25,251 nt of DNA from a virus. The notes under the pieces were generated by a model. That model saw nothing but the letters and a program-made list of their open reading frames with translations, was not told where the DNA came from and did not search any database. The stretch lies in IMG/VR virus record IMGVR_UViG_3300048125_000011, positions 1 to 25,251 of that record. One strand, given 5' to 3'. The translations under genes and the position numbers were made by a program. This document shows, piece by piece, positions 15,961 to 23,869 of the stretch (within the stretch, counting starts at the first letter, position 1; each line of letters begins with the position of its first letter).

Positions 15961-17876
15961 TGGCAGTATTACCTTCATCAGCCAATACATCTAACCCACA
16001 ATCTTTAGGATATGAAGCTAACTTAGATGATTTATTTCTAAGATTTGCTGTTGGTCCAGGCAGACAAATGAATATAAATACTGCTCCACTACAGGCACAA
16101 GCAATAGCTACATCAGAAACACCAGAGGATTTCCAACAGGAGTTTGGTCAAACTTATTCAAGAATAGATTTTTCAGGTGGATCAGGATTAGATAAAGCAC
16201 ATCAAAGAAATGCACCTGAAGGAGCTTTTAGTAGATTTTGGGATAGTAGTGGTGTTGATGTATTTAGTAACAAAGAACCTGGTAAAGAATACAAGTTATC
16301 GTTATTACATTCTACAGAAGAACCTACTAATGGTGATACTTTAGGCACTAATGGATATATGCAAGAGTTGGGTGGAGAGATATTTTATGCAGATGGTGCA
16401 GCATTAAAAAAGATAGCAACACCATTAACAGGTGACATATCTACAGATGGTACACCTAGTGCAGGTAACAACATTACAGGTATGGCTGTGCTTGGTAGCA
16501 AGTTGTATTTTGTAGCTAATGGTGATATTTATGTAAGAAATAGTGCAGGTAGTTACGCAACTTACAATACACACAAGACATTTGATAAGTTATGGTCTAT
16601 GAAAGGTAGATTAGTTGCTAGTGCTACTAATGGTGAGTTACACGAAGTAGCTGCTACATCAAGTCCTCCAACAATGAAAGCATTACCTAGTGGTAGTTCT
16701 TGGACAGATGTAACTGATGGTGGTGCAGTAGTGTTAGCTTGTGCAGATGATGGTTATATATATTCTTTTGCAGATGAATCATCAACATTAACACTTAAAG
16801 GTCAAACATTTATAGAAGGTGAAGTACCTAATGCAATAGATTCAGCACAAGGTTTTATATTTTATGGTACATATCAAAACACAGCTAGTGGAAAGATTGG
16901 CAGACTATATAGAGCAGAGCTAACTAATGCAAATAGTTTATATGTAATTGTAAATGCACAGTTAATTAAACAATGGGGTGATGGATCAACAACACTTAAT
17001 CAAGCACCTTATAAAATTGTATCAACTAGAGATAGCATATTTACAGGTGTTATAGATACAGCAAGTAAAACAAATCTGTGGCGATATTACTTACCAACAG
17101 GTGGTATAGCCAGAGATTTAGAGTTTGCAGAAAGTGGCATAGTAGAAGGCATATCAGTATTCTCTGATACAATATTTGCTACTGTAAGTGGTAAAGGTGT
17201 ATATAGAGAAACATCTAATTATGTAACATCTGGTTACTTAATATCTGCATTAGCTGACTTCTTTACATCAGAGAAAAAACAATGGGTTGGTGCAAAAGTA
17301 ACAACTAACTCTGTTACAGCAGGTCAGATTAAACTATCAACTTCTATTGTTCCATCAGATATTAATAATCCAACAGCAACAACTTGGACAGAGCAAGTAA
17401 ACATTGGTGGTGGTACAGGTGGTGAAGAACAGATTATGGAAAATGTAACTGGTAGATGGTTGTCTGCAAAGATAGATATAACAACAGATGATACATCTCT
17501 ATCACCAGAAGCATTAGCTTTTGCTATTAGAGGCTTCCAGTTAGTAGAGGATTTAGTTGTAGATATACCAGTAAACATATCAGATCAGATAGAAAGACCT
17601 AATAGAAAAAGGCTTAGAGTCAATGGTCAAGGAGATTTAATATATCAGGCACTTAGAAACAAAGAAGGTAAGAACGTTCAATTAGAGCTTTATAGACCAC
17701 AAACCTTTTTGCGTGGTATCATAGAAAATGTATCAGCTCCTGTAGAAGAAATATCTGCAAGAGGAAGTGTTACAGTATTTTGTTTGGTAAGATTTAGAGG
17801 AAGCAAGATATTTACTGTATCTTCTGCAAGTACAACACTAGGTACAGGACTATTAGGAGTAGAGAGATTAGGATAG
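15960..17876 (+). CDS. Large beta-rich tail (nozzle-like) protein
   Basis: The 638-residue protein is almost entirely beta strand by composition. Short strand-turn repeats such as GGEIFYADGAAL, GSKLYFVANGDIYVRN, GRLVASATNGELHEV and DDGYIYSFADES (about residues 135-275) look like blades of a beta-propeller. A C-terminal region from about 500 (WLSAKIDITTDD, RKRLRVNGQGDLIYQAL) is separate. Propeller-type proteins form the tail tube or nozzle in short-tailed phages, and the position after the adaptor and before the fibre fits, though no homology was established. Translation starts in a TAATG overlap with the adaptor. The fibre gene follows one base later. Alternatives are a minor tail protein or a receptor-contacting tip protein. 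Confidence 0.65.
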   Translation: MAVLPSSANTSNPQSLGYEANLDDLFLRFAVGPGRQMNINTAPLQAQAIATSETPEDFQQEFGQTYSRIDFSGGSGLDKAHQRNAPEGAFSRFWDSSGVDVFSNKEPGKEYKLSLLHSTEEPTNGDTLGTNGYMQELGGEIFYADGAALKKIATPLTGDISTDGTPSAGNNITGMAVLGSKLYFVANGDIYVRNSAGSYATYNTHKTFDKLWSMKGRLVASATNGELHEVAATSSPPTMKALPSGSSWTDVTDGGAVVLACADDGYIYSFADESSTLTLKGQTFIEGEVPNAIDSAQGFIFYGTYQNTASGKIGRLYRAELTNANSLYVIVNAQLIKQWGDGSTTLNQAPYKIVSTRDSIFTGVIDTASKTNLWRYYLPTGGIARDLEFAESGIVEGISVFSDTIFATVSGKGVYRETSNYVTSGYLISALADFFTSEKKQWVGAKVTTNSVTAGQIKLSTSIVPSDINNPTATTWTEQVNIGGGTGGEEQIMENVTGRWLSAKIDITTDDTSLSPEALAFAIRGFQLVEDLVVDIPVNISDQIERPNRKRLRVNGQGDLIYQALRNKEGKNVQLELYRPQTFLRGIIENVSAPVEEISARGSVTVFCLVRFRGSKIFTVSSASTTLGTGLLGVERLG

Positions 17877-17877
17877 A

Positions 17878-19803
17878 ATGACAGCACAAGAAACTAAGTT
17901 ATTAAATGCGTTTGAGACAACATTATCAACCACATTAGGAGCTTCAGGTACAAGTGTTACATTAACAGCAGTAACAGATTCTGCTAGTAATAATATTGTT
18001 GCTCCTTGTTATTTAGTCATAGAGCCAGATTCAGCAACAAACAGAGAATATGTTTTAGTATCTGCTGTAAATATAGGAACAAAAACTTTAACACTTGGAG
18101 ATGGTGGTTCATCTTATAGATACTTAACTGGATCAGCAGCAACATCAGGTTTATCACACGCATCAGGTGCAACTATTCGTTACGTTCCTATGGCACAACA
18201 TTTTGAAGATTTAAACGACAGAATAGATACAGTTATTAACGAAGCTGGTACAGCAGTTAATACAACATTATTTTTAGATGAAGATGATATGTCATCTAAC
18301 TCTGCTACTAAAGGTGTTACACAGCAATCAGTTAAGGCTTATGTAGATACACAACTTACAGCAGAGGACTTAGATATATCTGCTGATAGTGGTAGCAACA
18401 TAGCTATTGATCTGGATTCAGAAACATTAGATTTAGAAGGTGGCACAGGTATAGATACTGCCACAGGAACAAACAAAGTAACATTTGCAATAGATAGCAC
18501 AGTAGCAACTCTTGCAGGTTCACAAGCATTAACTAACAAAACTATAGATGTAGATAGCAACACAGTATCTAACATAGAAGTAGATAACTTAAAGTCTGGT
18601 GTATTAGATACAGACTTATCATCTACTGCTGGTACAGATACTACATTACCATCTGCAAAAGCAGTTAAAACTTATGTTGATGCACAAGTGACAGCAGAAG
18701 ATTTAGATATAACTGATGGTTCAACAACAAGTGCTGTTGATTTAGATAGTCAGACAATGACAATACAAGGTACTTCTAATGAAGTAGAAGTAGGATTATC
18801 AGGTCAAACATTTACTATAGGATTACCTGCAACAATTACAGCTAATGTTACTGGTAATGTATCTGGAACATCAGGTTCTACAACAGGTAATGCAGCAACT
18901 GCAACAGCTTTAGCAACAGCAAGAAATATTGGTGGAGTATCTTTTGATGGAACAGGTAATATTGATTTGCCTGGTGTCAATACAGCAGGAAGTCAGAACA
19001 CATCTGGAACAGCAGCAGGATTATCTGCAACATTAGCAGTAGCTAGTGGTGGTACAGGTGCAACATCAATGACAGATAAAGCAGTTGTCATTACACAAGA
19101 TACTGGAACAGATACTTTATCTTCAGTAGCTATGGATGCAAATGGTGAATTACTTATTGGTGGTACATCTGGTCCAGCAGTTGCAACACTTACAGCAGGT
19201 ACAGGTGTAACAATAACAAATGCAGATGGTTCTATAACTATTGCTGCTTCTGATGTTGGTGATATTACAGGTGTAACTGCAGGTACAGGTTTAACTGGTG
19301 GAGGTACATCTGGTGCAGTTACTTTAAATGTAGCTGACTTAGCAGTAGCACAAGGTGGTACAGGAGCAACTTCTTTTGCTGACAAAGCAGTAATTATTAC
19401 ACAAGATACAGGAACTGACACACTAGCAGCTGCAGCTATGGATGCTAATGGTGAACTCCTAATTGGTGGAACTTCAGGACCTGCAGTAGGAACATTAACT
19501 GCTGGGTCAAACATTACAATAACAAATGCTGATGGTGGTATTACTATCGCAGCAGCAGGAGGAGATGTAACTGCTTCTTCAACAACAACTTTTACAAACA
19601 AGACAATAGATGCTGATGGAACTGGCAATAGCATATCCAATATAGATATTGGAAATATGACAAGTGCTGTAGTTGTAACAGAATCTGATGGCATAGCAAG
19701 TAATGATAATGACACAACATTACCAACATCTGCTGCTGTCAAAGATTTTGTTGATTCACAAGCTGCTGGTGTATCATTAGGATTGGTATTAGCGTTAAGC
19801 TAA
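17878..19803 (+). CDS. Tail fibre protein with internal repeats
   Basis: The 641-residue protein is Thr/Ser/Gly/Ala-rich and low in aromatic residues, as in extended trimeric fibres. Residues 25-104 form a beta module (REYVLVS, KTLTLGDGG, LSHASGATIRYVP) like that in the adaptor gene, probably the attachment end. Three motifs of the form AVK-YVD-Q (about 151-159, 262-270, 619-628) and two LTN/FTNKTID motifs (about 218-223 and 572-578) punctuate the shaft. Residues 388-458 and 490-560 are a direct repeat with 58 of 71 residues identical by hand count. The C terminus is short and hydrophobic (GVSLGLVLALS) rather than a clear receptor-binding head, so the head may be supplied by the small genes downstream. 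Start ATG 17878 has AGGA at 17870-17873. Confidence 0.8.
   Translation: MTAQETKLLNAFETTLSTTLGASGTSVTLTAVTDSASNNIVAPCYLVIEPDSATNREYVLVSAVNIGTKTLTLGDGGSSYRYLTGSAATSGLSHASGATIRYVPMAQHFEDLNDRIDTVINEAGTAVNTTLFLDEDDMSSNSATKGVTQQSVKAYVDTQLTAEDLDISADSGSNIAIDLDSETLDLEGGTGIDTATGTNKVTFAIDSTVATLAGSQALTNKTIDVDSNTVSNIEVDNLKSGVLDTDLSSTAGTDTTLPSAKAVKTYVDAQVTAEDLDITDGSTTSAVDLDSQTMTIQGTSNEVEVGLSGQTFTIGLPATITANVTGNVSGTSGSTTGNAATATALATARNIGGVSFDGTGNIDLPGVNTAGSQNTSGTAAGLSATLAVASGGTGATSMTDKAVVITQDTGTDTLSSVAMDANGELLIGGTSGPAVATLTAGTGVTITNADGSITIAASDVGDITGVTAGTGLTGGGTSGAVTLNVADLAVAQGGTGATSFADKAVIITQDTGTDTLAAAAMDANGELLIGGTSGPAVGTLTAGSNITITNADGGITIAAAGGDVTASSTTTFTNKTIDADGTGNSISNIDIGNMTSAVVVTESDGIASNDNDTTLPTSAAVKDFVDSQAAGVSLGLVLALS
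19039..19251 (+). repeat. Fibre repeat unit, copy 1
   Basis: Codes for fibre residues 388-458 (VASGGTGATS ... ITIAAS). It matches the unit at 19345-19557, 306 bases downstream, at 58 of 71 residues. Silent differences are frequent, so the duplication is not recent, or codons have been freely changed while the protein was kept. Confidence 0.85.
19345..19557 (+). repeat. Fibre repeat unit, copy 2
   Basis: Codes for fibre residues 490-560 (VAQGGTGATS ... ITIAAA), the second copy of the unit at 19039-19251. Both copies keep ITQDTGTDTL, MDANGELLIGGTSGPAV and ITNADG, implying a repeated structural element in the fibre shaft. The 31 residues between the units are Gly/Thr-rich. Confidence 0.85.
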
Positions 19804-19817
19804 GGAAGGAATAGAAT

Positions 19818-20144
19818 ATGGCAGATACTCTACATTCAGTACAAGGTGTATTAGGAACATCAGCAGGAGATATTGTTGATGCAGTTCCTTCTTCAACTAC
19901 TGAAACTGTAATTGGTATCTTGGTATCTAATGTAAGTGGTTCTAGTGCTGATGTAACAGTTGATTTATCAGTTACAAAATCTGGTGGTACACTAAGACAC
20001 ATTTTAAATGATGTTTCATTACCATTTGGAACAACAATAGAAATCACAACAAAAATTACATTAGAAACAGGCGATAAGTTGCAAGGACTTTGTTCAGCAG
20101 CTTCAAGTGCAGAATATAACGTATCATTTCTTAGACAAACCTAA
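19818..20144 (+). CDS. Small beta-strand tail-associated protein
   Basis: A 108-residue protein, strongly beta by composition (VIGILVSNVSGSSADVTVDL; FGTTIEITTKITLETGDKLQ). The layout 'T-V-GI-VSNVS----VTV ... LP-G--IEI---I-LE-GD-L' is one I associate with short phage tail or capsid-decorating jelly-roll proteins. It lies between the fibre and the receptor-binding-like array, so a fibre cap or tail accessory role is plausible but not shown. It has a good ribosome site, AAGGAAGGAA, just before ATG 19818, and a gap of 14 bases after the fibre gene, so it can be translated independently. Confidence 0.65.
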   Translation: MADTLHSVQGVLGTSAGDIVDAVPSSTTETVIGILVSNVSGSSADVTVDLSVTKSGGTLRHILNDVSLPFGTTIEITTKITLETGDKLQGLCSAASSAEYNVSFLRQT

Positions 20145-20155
20145 AGGAGTTTTTT

Positions 20156-20782
20156 ATGGCTTACTTAGGTACGCAACCAAATGATGTAAAAAAGAATACA
20201 GGTTTATATACACCTAGTGAAATATTACAACTAACTAAAGAGGGTAGTTGGGGTGGTAGCTTAGAACTTATTGCTGAACAAACTACAAGTGGTGCAGTAA
20301 GTTATAATTTTCAATCAATAAAAGAAAATATATATGATGTACATTTTTTGCAAATAAGTGGCTTAACAGTTCCAGCAGGTAGTCAAAGTTGGGGTATTAG
20401 ATTTTTTGAAAGTGAAGTTTTAGAAACTGCAAGTGTATATCTATATGCTTACCAAGAAAATGGTATAAATAATGCTTATGAGAATAATAGCACAAGTGAA
20501 AGTTACATAAAATTTAATAATACAGGGTCTGAACAATGGGTAGCAAATATGTATGTATATTTTTATAATTTAGGAAATTCTAGCAAATACAGTTTTTGTA
20601 GTTTTCAAGGTATGCCTGAAAGGAAAACATCAGGTGGAAGTTATAATGATGCAGGTACTTATATGAGGTTTGGTGGTGGAGTATTACCACAGGCAAGTGT
20701 AGTTGATGGAATACAAATTTATAATTCAGCTACTACTTCAACAGGTGGAACTGCAAAACTCTATGGAGTAAAACAGATATGA
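20156..20782 (+). CDS. Receptor-binding-like protein A (first copy)
   Basis: The 208-residue protein starts with a short N-terminal segment GLYTPSEILQLTKEG (about residues 16-30), an anchor-like motif I associate with phage tail proteins. A beta-sandwich-like domain follows: LELIAEQTTSGAVSYNF, then ENIYDVHFLQI, MYVYFYNLGNSSKYSF and a terminal KLYGVK. The 'LYG' ending is common in C-terminal head domains of phage tail proteins. It is clearly the paralogue of the protein at 21823-22464, and less obviously of B and C. AAAGGAG at 20143-20149 gives the strongest ribosome site in the tail region and starts the six-gene run. Its stop overlaps the next ATG (ATGA). Likely role: tail adhesin or fibre head domain; receptor unknown. 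Confidence 0.7.
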   Translation: MAYLGTQPNDVKKNTGLYTPSEILQLTKEGSWGGSLELIAEQTTSGAVSYNFQSIKENIYDVHFLQISGLTVPAGSQSWGIRFFESEVLETASVYLYAYQENGINNAYENNSTSESYIKFNNTGSEQWVANMYVYFYNLGNSSKYSFCSFQGMPERKTSGGSYNDAGTYMRFGGGVLPQASVVDGIQIYNSATTSTGGTAKLYGVKQI

Positions 20783-21306
20783 GTAACCTAAGATTAATTA
20801 ATGAAACTACTGTAAGTACAAGCGTTAGTGAAGTAAATGTTACAGATGTATTTTCAGCAGATTTTGATATATATAAAATAACAATGAATAATTTTTCTAC
20901 TGTGGGTACAACGGCAACTGCTTTAGATTTAAGATTTATTAAAGCAAGTGGAAGTGTGATTACTGCTAGTGAATATGATTATGCTTATTTGAATATGAAA
21001 GCAGAAACAACATTTCAAGAGGTTAGAGCTACAAATCAAACTTTTATAGACAACTTTTTAGTATCAGACCAAAGTCCAGAGGGTGCAAGTTCAGTATCTT
21101 ATATATTTAATCCATTTTCAAGTTCATCATATAGTTTTGTAATAAATCAATCATCAAGAGCTGACGCAGGTAATTTTAGAAGTCAAAAATATATTTCAGT
21201 ATTAACACAAACTGCAAGTATGACAGGGTTTCAATTGTTTGAAACTAATACAAGACCATTTAATGAGGGTGTTATACGAACTTATGGACTAAGGGTTGAT
21301 ACATAA
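20779..21306 (+). CDS. Receptor-binding-like protein B (first copy)
   Basis: The 175-residue beta-rich protein starts LRLINETTVSTSVSEVNVTD and carries FDIYKITMNN, SEYDYAYLNMKAETTFQEVR and SSVSYIFNPFSSSSYSF. It ends in a TYGLR segment in place of LYG. Paralogue of the gene at 22464-22988 (shared TDVFSA, TTFQE/TSFQE, FNPFSSSSY). Unlike A it has no N-terminal anchor motif, so it may bind through A or through the tail. ATG 20779 overlaps A's stop, and its own stop overlaps C's start (TAATG), so A, B and C are coupled. Function is inferred from resemblance to fibre head domains and location. Confidence 0.65.
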   Translation: MSNLRLINETTVSTSVSEVNVTDVFSADFDIYKITMNNFSTVGTTATALDLRFIKASGSVITASEYDYAYLNMKAETTFQEVRATNQTFIDNFLVSDQSPEGASSVSYIFNPFSSSSYSFVINQSSRADAGNFRSQKYISVLTQTASMTGFQLFETNTRPFNEGVIRTYGLRVDT

Positions 21307-21821
21307 TGGGATTAGTACAAGTACGAACAAATACAGTAACAAGTGCAGTAGCTAGTGTGACCTTGACAGGCATAGATAGTGATGATGTTTATATGTGTGC
21401 TTGGAGTAATGTATTTTGTTCTGCTGATGATGATATAGGAATTAGAGTTACAACTTCGGGAACACCCGATAGTGATAGTGAATATGATTATGCAAGTAAA
21501 GATTTAAAAGCTAGTGGTACTTTTGGAAATACAACAGGCAGAGTTAATCTTGATGATTGGGATTTTTCAGCAGGTGTTGGTACAAGTGGTGCTAAAAGTG
21601 ATAATGGTATAATGTATTTATTAAACTTTAATAATTCAAGTGAATTTTCTTTTATAACTATGGAAAATGTAACTAATAGAAATGACGCAAATGACGATTT
21701 ATTTGGATTTCAAGGTGGAGGAGTTCATACAGTAGCAGAAACAAATGACGGAATAAGTTTTAGATGTCAATTGGGAAACAATTTTGTAAGTGGCACATAT
21801 ACACTTTACAGGATAATTTGA
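21306..21821 (+). CDS. Receptor-binding-like protein C (first copy)
   Basis: The 171-residue beta-rich protein has SAVASVTLTGIDS near its start, SEYDYASKDLKASGTFGN in the middle, MYLLNFNNSSEFSF, GGGVHTVAETNDGI, and ends TYTLYRII. It matches the gene at 22992-23507 at nearly every block. It keeps 'LY' but has lost the final G of the 'LYG' ending (LYRII), one of several signs that the two cassettes have diverged. The gene starts in B's TAATG, and A' begins one base after its stop. Likely an adhesin or fibre-head component; no enzymatic motif is seen. Confidence 0.65.
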   Translation: MGLVQVRTNTVTSAVASVTLTGIDSDDVYMCAWSNVFCSADDDIGIRVTTSGTPDSDSEYDYASKDLKASGTFGNTTGRVNLDDWDFSAGVGTSGAKSDNGIMYLLNFNNSSEFSFITMENVTNRNDANDDLFGFQGGGVHTVAETNDGISFRCQLGNNFVSGTYTLYRII

Positions 21822-21822
21822 T

Positions 21823-22464
21823 ATGAGTAGTGAATTTGGATATATACCAGAGAGCCCTGAACAAAGTTTTGGAAATAATAAAGGAATTTTTACACCTAAA
21901 GATATTTATGATCTAACAAGAGCAGATAAATACACTAACTATGGACAATTAGAATTAATTGAAACTCAAACAGTTAGTGGTGTTAGTGCAGTTAACTTTA
22001 CTTCAATACAAGAAAATAAATACAATGTTCATTTTTTAACTTTTAATAATATAACACCAACTGCAAGTGGTTTTCATTATCATAATGTAAGATTTTCAAA
22101 TGATGGTGGTAGTTCCTATGAAAGTTCTAATTATCAATATGCTAATCAATATGGTGGACCAGGTTTTAGTGAATTAAGAAGTGCAAGTGCTTCTGAAGTA
22201 GGAGACTTATTTGCACTTAATGGAAACACCTCAACTATTTCTGGCAATGGATATATGTACTTTTACAACTTAGGAGATAGCTCAAAATATAGTTTTACAA
22301 CTGACCAAAATGTAGTGCAAATAGATACTTCAAGTATGTATATATATTTTGGAAGTGGTGTATATGCACAAACTGAAACTATCAATGCTATCCAATGGTT
22401 TTCAGATAGTTCAGTAACATTTAATGGAGATTTTTCTCTTTATGGCATAAAGGAATATGCATAA
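21823..22464 (+). CDS. Receptor-binding-like protein A' (second copy)
   Basis: The 213-residue paralogue of the gene at 20156-20782. It shares the anchor-like GIFTPKDIYDLTRADKY (about residues 21-37), LELIETQTVSGVSAVNFTSI, ENKYNVHFL, MYFYNLGDSSKYSF and a terminal LYGIK. The middle (about 75-135: rich in Tyr, Ser, Gly and Asn) differs most from A, which is where surface loops contacting a receptor would be expected. The start at 21823 lies one base after C's stop with no strong ribosome site, so it depends on coupling. Having two anchored proteins (A and A') with different loops fits a two-specificity or mixed-adhesin design; this is inference. Confidence 0.7.
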   Translation: MSSEFGYIPESPEQSFGNNKGIFTPKDIYDLTRADKYTNYGQLELIETQTVSGVSAVNFTSIQENKYNVHFLTFNNITPTASGFHYHNVRFSNDGGSSYESSNYQYANQYGGPGFSELRSASASEVGDLFALNGNTSTISGNGYMYFYNLGDSSKYSFTTDQNVVQIDTSSMYIYFGSGVYAQTETINAIQWFSDSSVTFNGDFSLYGIKEYA

Positions 22465-22988
22465 TGAGTACTAATTTACAGTTTATAAAATCTCAAACTA
22501 TATCAAGTTCTGTTGCAAATATTTCTATAACTGATGTTTTTTCAGCAAATTATGATGTTTATAAAATGACAGTAAAAGCAGTTGGTTTAGCAGGTGGTAC
22601 TGCAAGTAGAATTGATGGCAGATTAATTAATAGTAGTGGAAGTGTTATATCATCAAGTAATTATGACAGAGCAGAATTAACTTTAAAAGCACATACATCA
22701 TTTCAAGAATTAAGAAGTGTTGGTGCAGATACTATGTTTGATTTTTTACCTGCAACAGATTTATCCCCACAAACATCTAGTTCAGTTGTATATTTCTTTA
22801 ATCCATTTTCATCTAGCAGTTATACATTTATGACAGTACAAGGTGCTTCATTTTTAAATTCTGAATTTAGAGGTAGTAAATCAATATTTGTTTTAAAAAC
22901 TACTGATAGTATTACAGGTGTTCAACTTATTACAGGTGGTGGGGATAATTTAGCAGAGGGCATAATATCAGTATTTGGAGTGAAATAA
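22464..22988 (+). CDS. Receptor-binding-like protein B' (second copy)
   Basis: The 174-residue paralogue of B (20779-21306): LQFIKSQTISSSVANISITD at the start, YDVYKMTVKAVG, SSNYDRAELTLKAHTSFQEL, VVYFFNPFSSSSYTFM, and a terminal SVFGVK. The identical FNPFSSSSY block and the equal length make the relation clear. The region between the fourth and fifth blocks (about residues 85-105) differs. It starts in A''s TAATG, and C' follows after three bases. No anchor motif. A tail adhesin role is inferred from the series. Confidence 0.65.
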   Translation: MSTNLQFIKSQTISSSVANISITDVFSANYDVYKMTVKAVGLAGGTASRIDGRLINSSGSVISSSNYDRAELTLKAHTSFQELRSVGADTMFDFLPATDLSPQTSSSVVYFFNPFSSSSYTFMTVQGASFLNSEFRGSKSIFVLKTTDSITGVQLITGGGDNLAEGIISVFGVK

Positions 22989-22991
22989 AAA

Positions 22992-23507
22992 ATGGCAGGT
23001 AGCTTAATAAAAATAGCAGAAACAACAGTTAGTTCAGCAGTAGCAAGTGTAACTTTAACAGGTATTGATAGCACTTATGATGTGTATCAACTTGTAATAA
23101 GAAATTTACAAAGTGCAAATGATAATACTGCTTCTAGGTATAGAGTAACAAAAGGTGGAACTGTACAAACAGATAGTGAATATGATAATGCTTATAAATT
23201 ACTAACTAATAGTGGAACTTTTGGTAATGGTTATGTAGCAAATATAGATAGGTGGTATTTAGACAATCAAGGCACAGGAACAGGGGAAGCATTTAATGCA
23301 AATATATATTTATTTAACTTTCCTAATGCAAGTGAGTACAGTTTTGCAACAAAAGAAACAGTAGGGTTGCAATCTACTCCTAACTTAACAGGTTTGCAAG
23401 GTGGAGATGTACATACTGTTGCAAGTGCAAGTGATGGTGTTAATATTTCAATGGATAGTGGAAATATTACAGCAGGAACTATCACTTTATATGGTTTAAA
23501 GAAGTAA
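22992..23507 (+). CDS. Receptor-binding-like protein C' (second copy)
   Basis: The 171-residue paralogue of C (21306-21821): SSAVASVTLTGIDS, DVYQLVIRNLQ, SEYDNAYKLLTNSGTFGN, IYLFNFPNASEYSF, GGDVHTVASASDGV and a complete terminal TLYGLKK, the ending that C has changed. It is the last gene of the array. The VTLTGIDS block is also visible at DNA level near 21354-21376 and 23043-23065, with mainly third-base differences. No separate ribosome site is clear. Confidence 0.65.
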   Translation: MAGSLIKIAETTVSSAVASVTLTGIDSTYDVYQLVIRNLQSANDNTASRYRVTKGGTVQTDSEYDNAYKLLTNSGTFGNGYVANIDRWYLDNQGTGTGEAFNANIYLFNFPNASEYSFATKETVGLQSTPNLTGLQGGDVHTVASASDGVNISMDSGNITAGTITLYGLKK

Positions 23508-23539
23508 GTATAAGAAATATATGGTAACATAGGAGAGAT

Positions 23540-23842
23540 ATGGCAACAAAAGATGAACTACAAGCGTTAGCAGACCAAGAGATTGAAGATGCTAAACCAA
23601 TGTATGCACAAGTTAATAACGAACGCAGAGAGTTTACTGATGCTGAGTATGCACAAGCTAAAGTAGATTTAGGTAATAGCAAGTGGGATGCACAACAGTT
23701 TGGTTATATACAAGCTAGGCAGGAAGCCTATGGATCAGTACAAGATCAGCTTGATATGCAGTACTGGGATAATGTGAACAGCACTACAACTTGGAAAGAC
23801 CACATAGCTAAAGTTAAATCAGATAATCCAAAACCAGCTTAA
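23540..23842 (+). CDS. Tail-assembly (XkdW/DUF4376-like) protein
   Basis: The 100-residue helical protein ends with RQEAYGSVQDQLDMQYWDNV ... WKDHIAKVKSDNPKP. The pattern 'aY-s--DQLD--Y-D ... W---I--VK---P-P' is typical of small proteins encoded beside phage tail-fibre genes (the C-terminal piece of XkdW/DUF4376-type proteins), thought to act as fibre or tail assembly factors. The N-terminal 50 residues are charged helices. AGGAG at 23531-23535 precedes ATG 23540. Its place directly after the adhesin array fits a chaperone for those proteins, though this is inferred. Confidence 0.65.
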   Translation: MATKDELQALADQEIEDAKPMYAQVNNERREFTDAEYAQAKVDLGNSKWDAQQFGYIQARQEAYGSVQDQLDMQYWDNVNSTTTWKDHIAKVKSDNPKPA

Positions 23843-23854
23843 TAAAAAAACCTA

Positions 23855-23863
23855 TGATACAAT
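23855..23863 (+). promoter_or_regulatory. Possible extended -10 promoter before the lysis genes
   Basis: TGATACAAT lies in the 27-base gap between the tail-assembly gene and the first small membrane-protein gene. TACAAT preceded by TGN is an extended -10 pattern, which needs no strong -35. No good -35 hexamer is seen at 16-18 bases upstream. The site is only seven bases before the next ATG, so transcripts would be nearly leaderless. Low confidence. Confidence 0.2.
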
Positions 23864-23869
23864 CGTATT

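Larger units (their letters stand above)
20156..23507 (+). repeat. Duplicated three-gene receptor-binding cassette (A-B-C, A'-B'-C')
   Basis: Six consecutive genes form two ordered sets: 20156-21821 (A, B, C) and 21823-23507 (A', B', C'). Matching members share blocks. A/A' share G-(L/I)-(Y/F)-TP and MY-YFYNLG-SSKYSF. B/B' share FNPFSSSSY. C/C' share VASVTLTGIDS and SGTFGN. Lengths agree closely (208/213, 175/174, 171/171). The simplest explanation is one tandem duplication of a three-gene block, then divergence. All six also share a looser pattern (a T-x-S-x-V start and a (L/F/T)YG-like end), so A, B and C themselves probably arose from one ancestral gene. Confidence 0.85.

Noticed and set aside
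18993-19742. A 249-residue open frame on the minus strand
   Set aside because: It is the reverse of the Thr/Ala/Gly-rich repeated part of the fibre gene; the Val/Pro/Ser-rich protein is the expected shadow of such codons.
21363-21368. A TTGACA hexamer inside protein C
   Set aside because: It is coding, with no TATAAT-like element at the right distance, and the same codons (TLTG) occur in the paralogue C' with a different DNA sequence.
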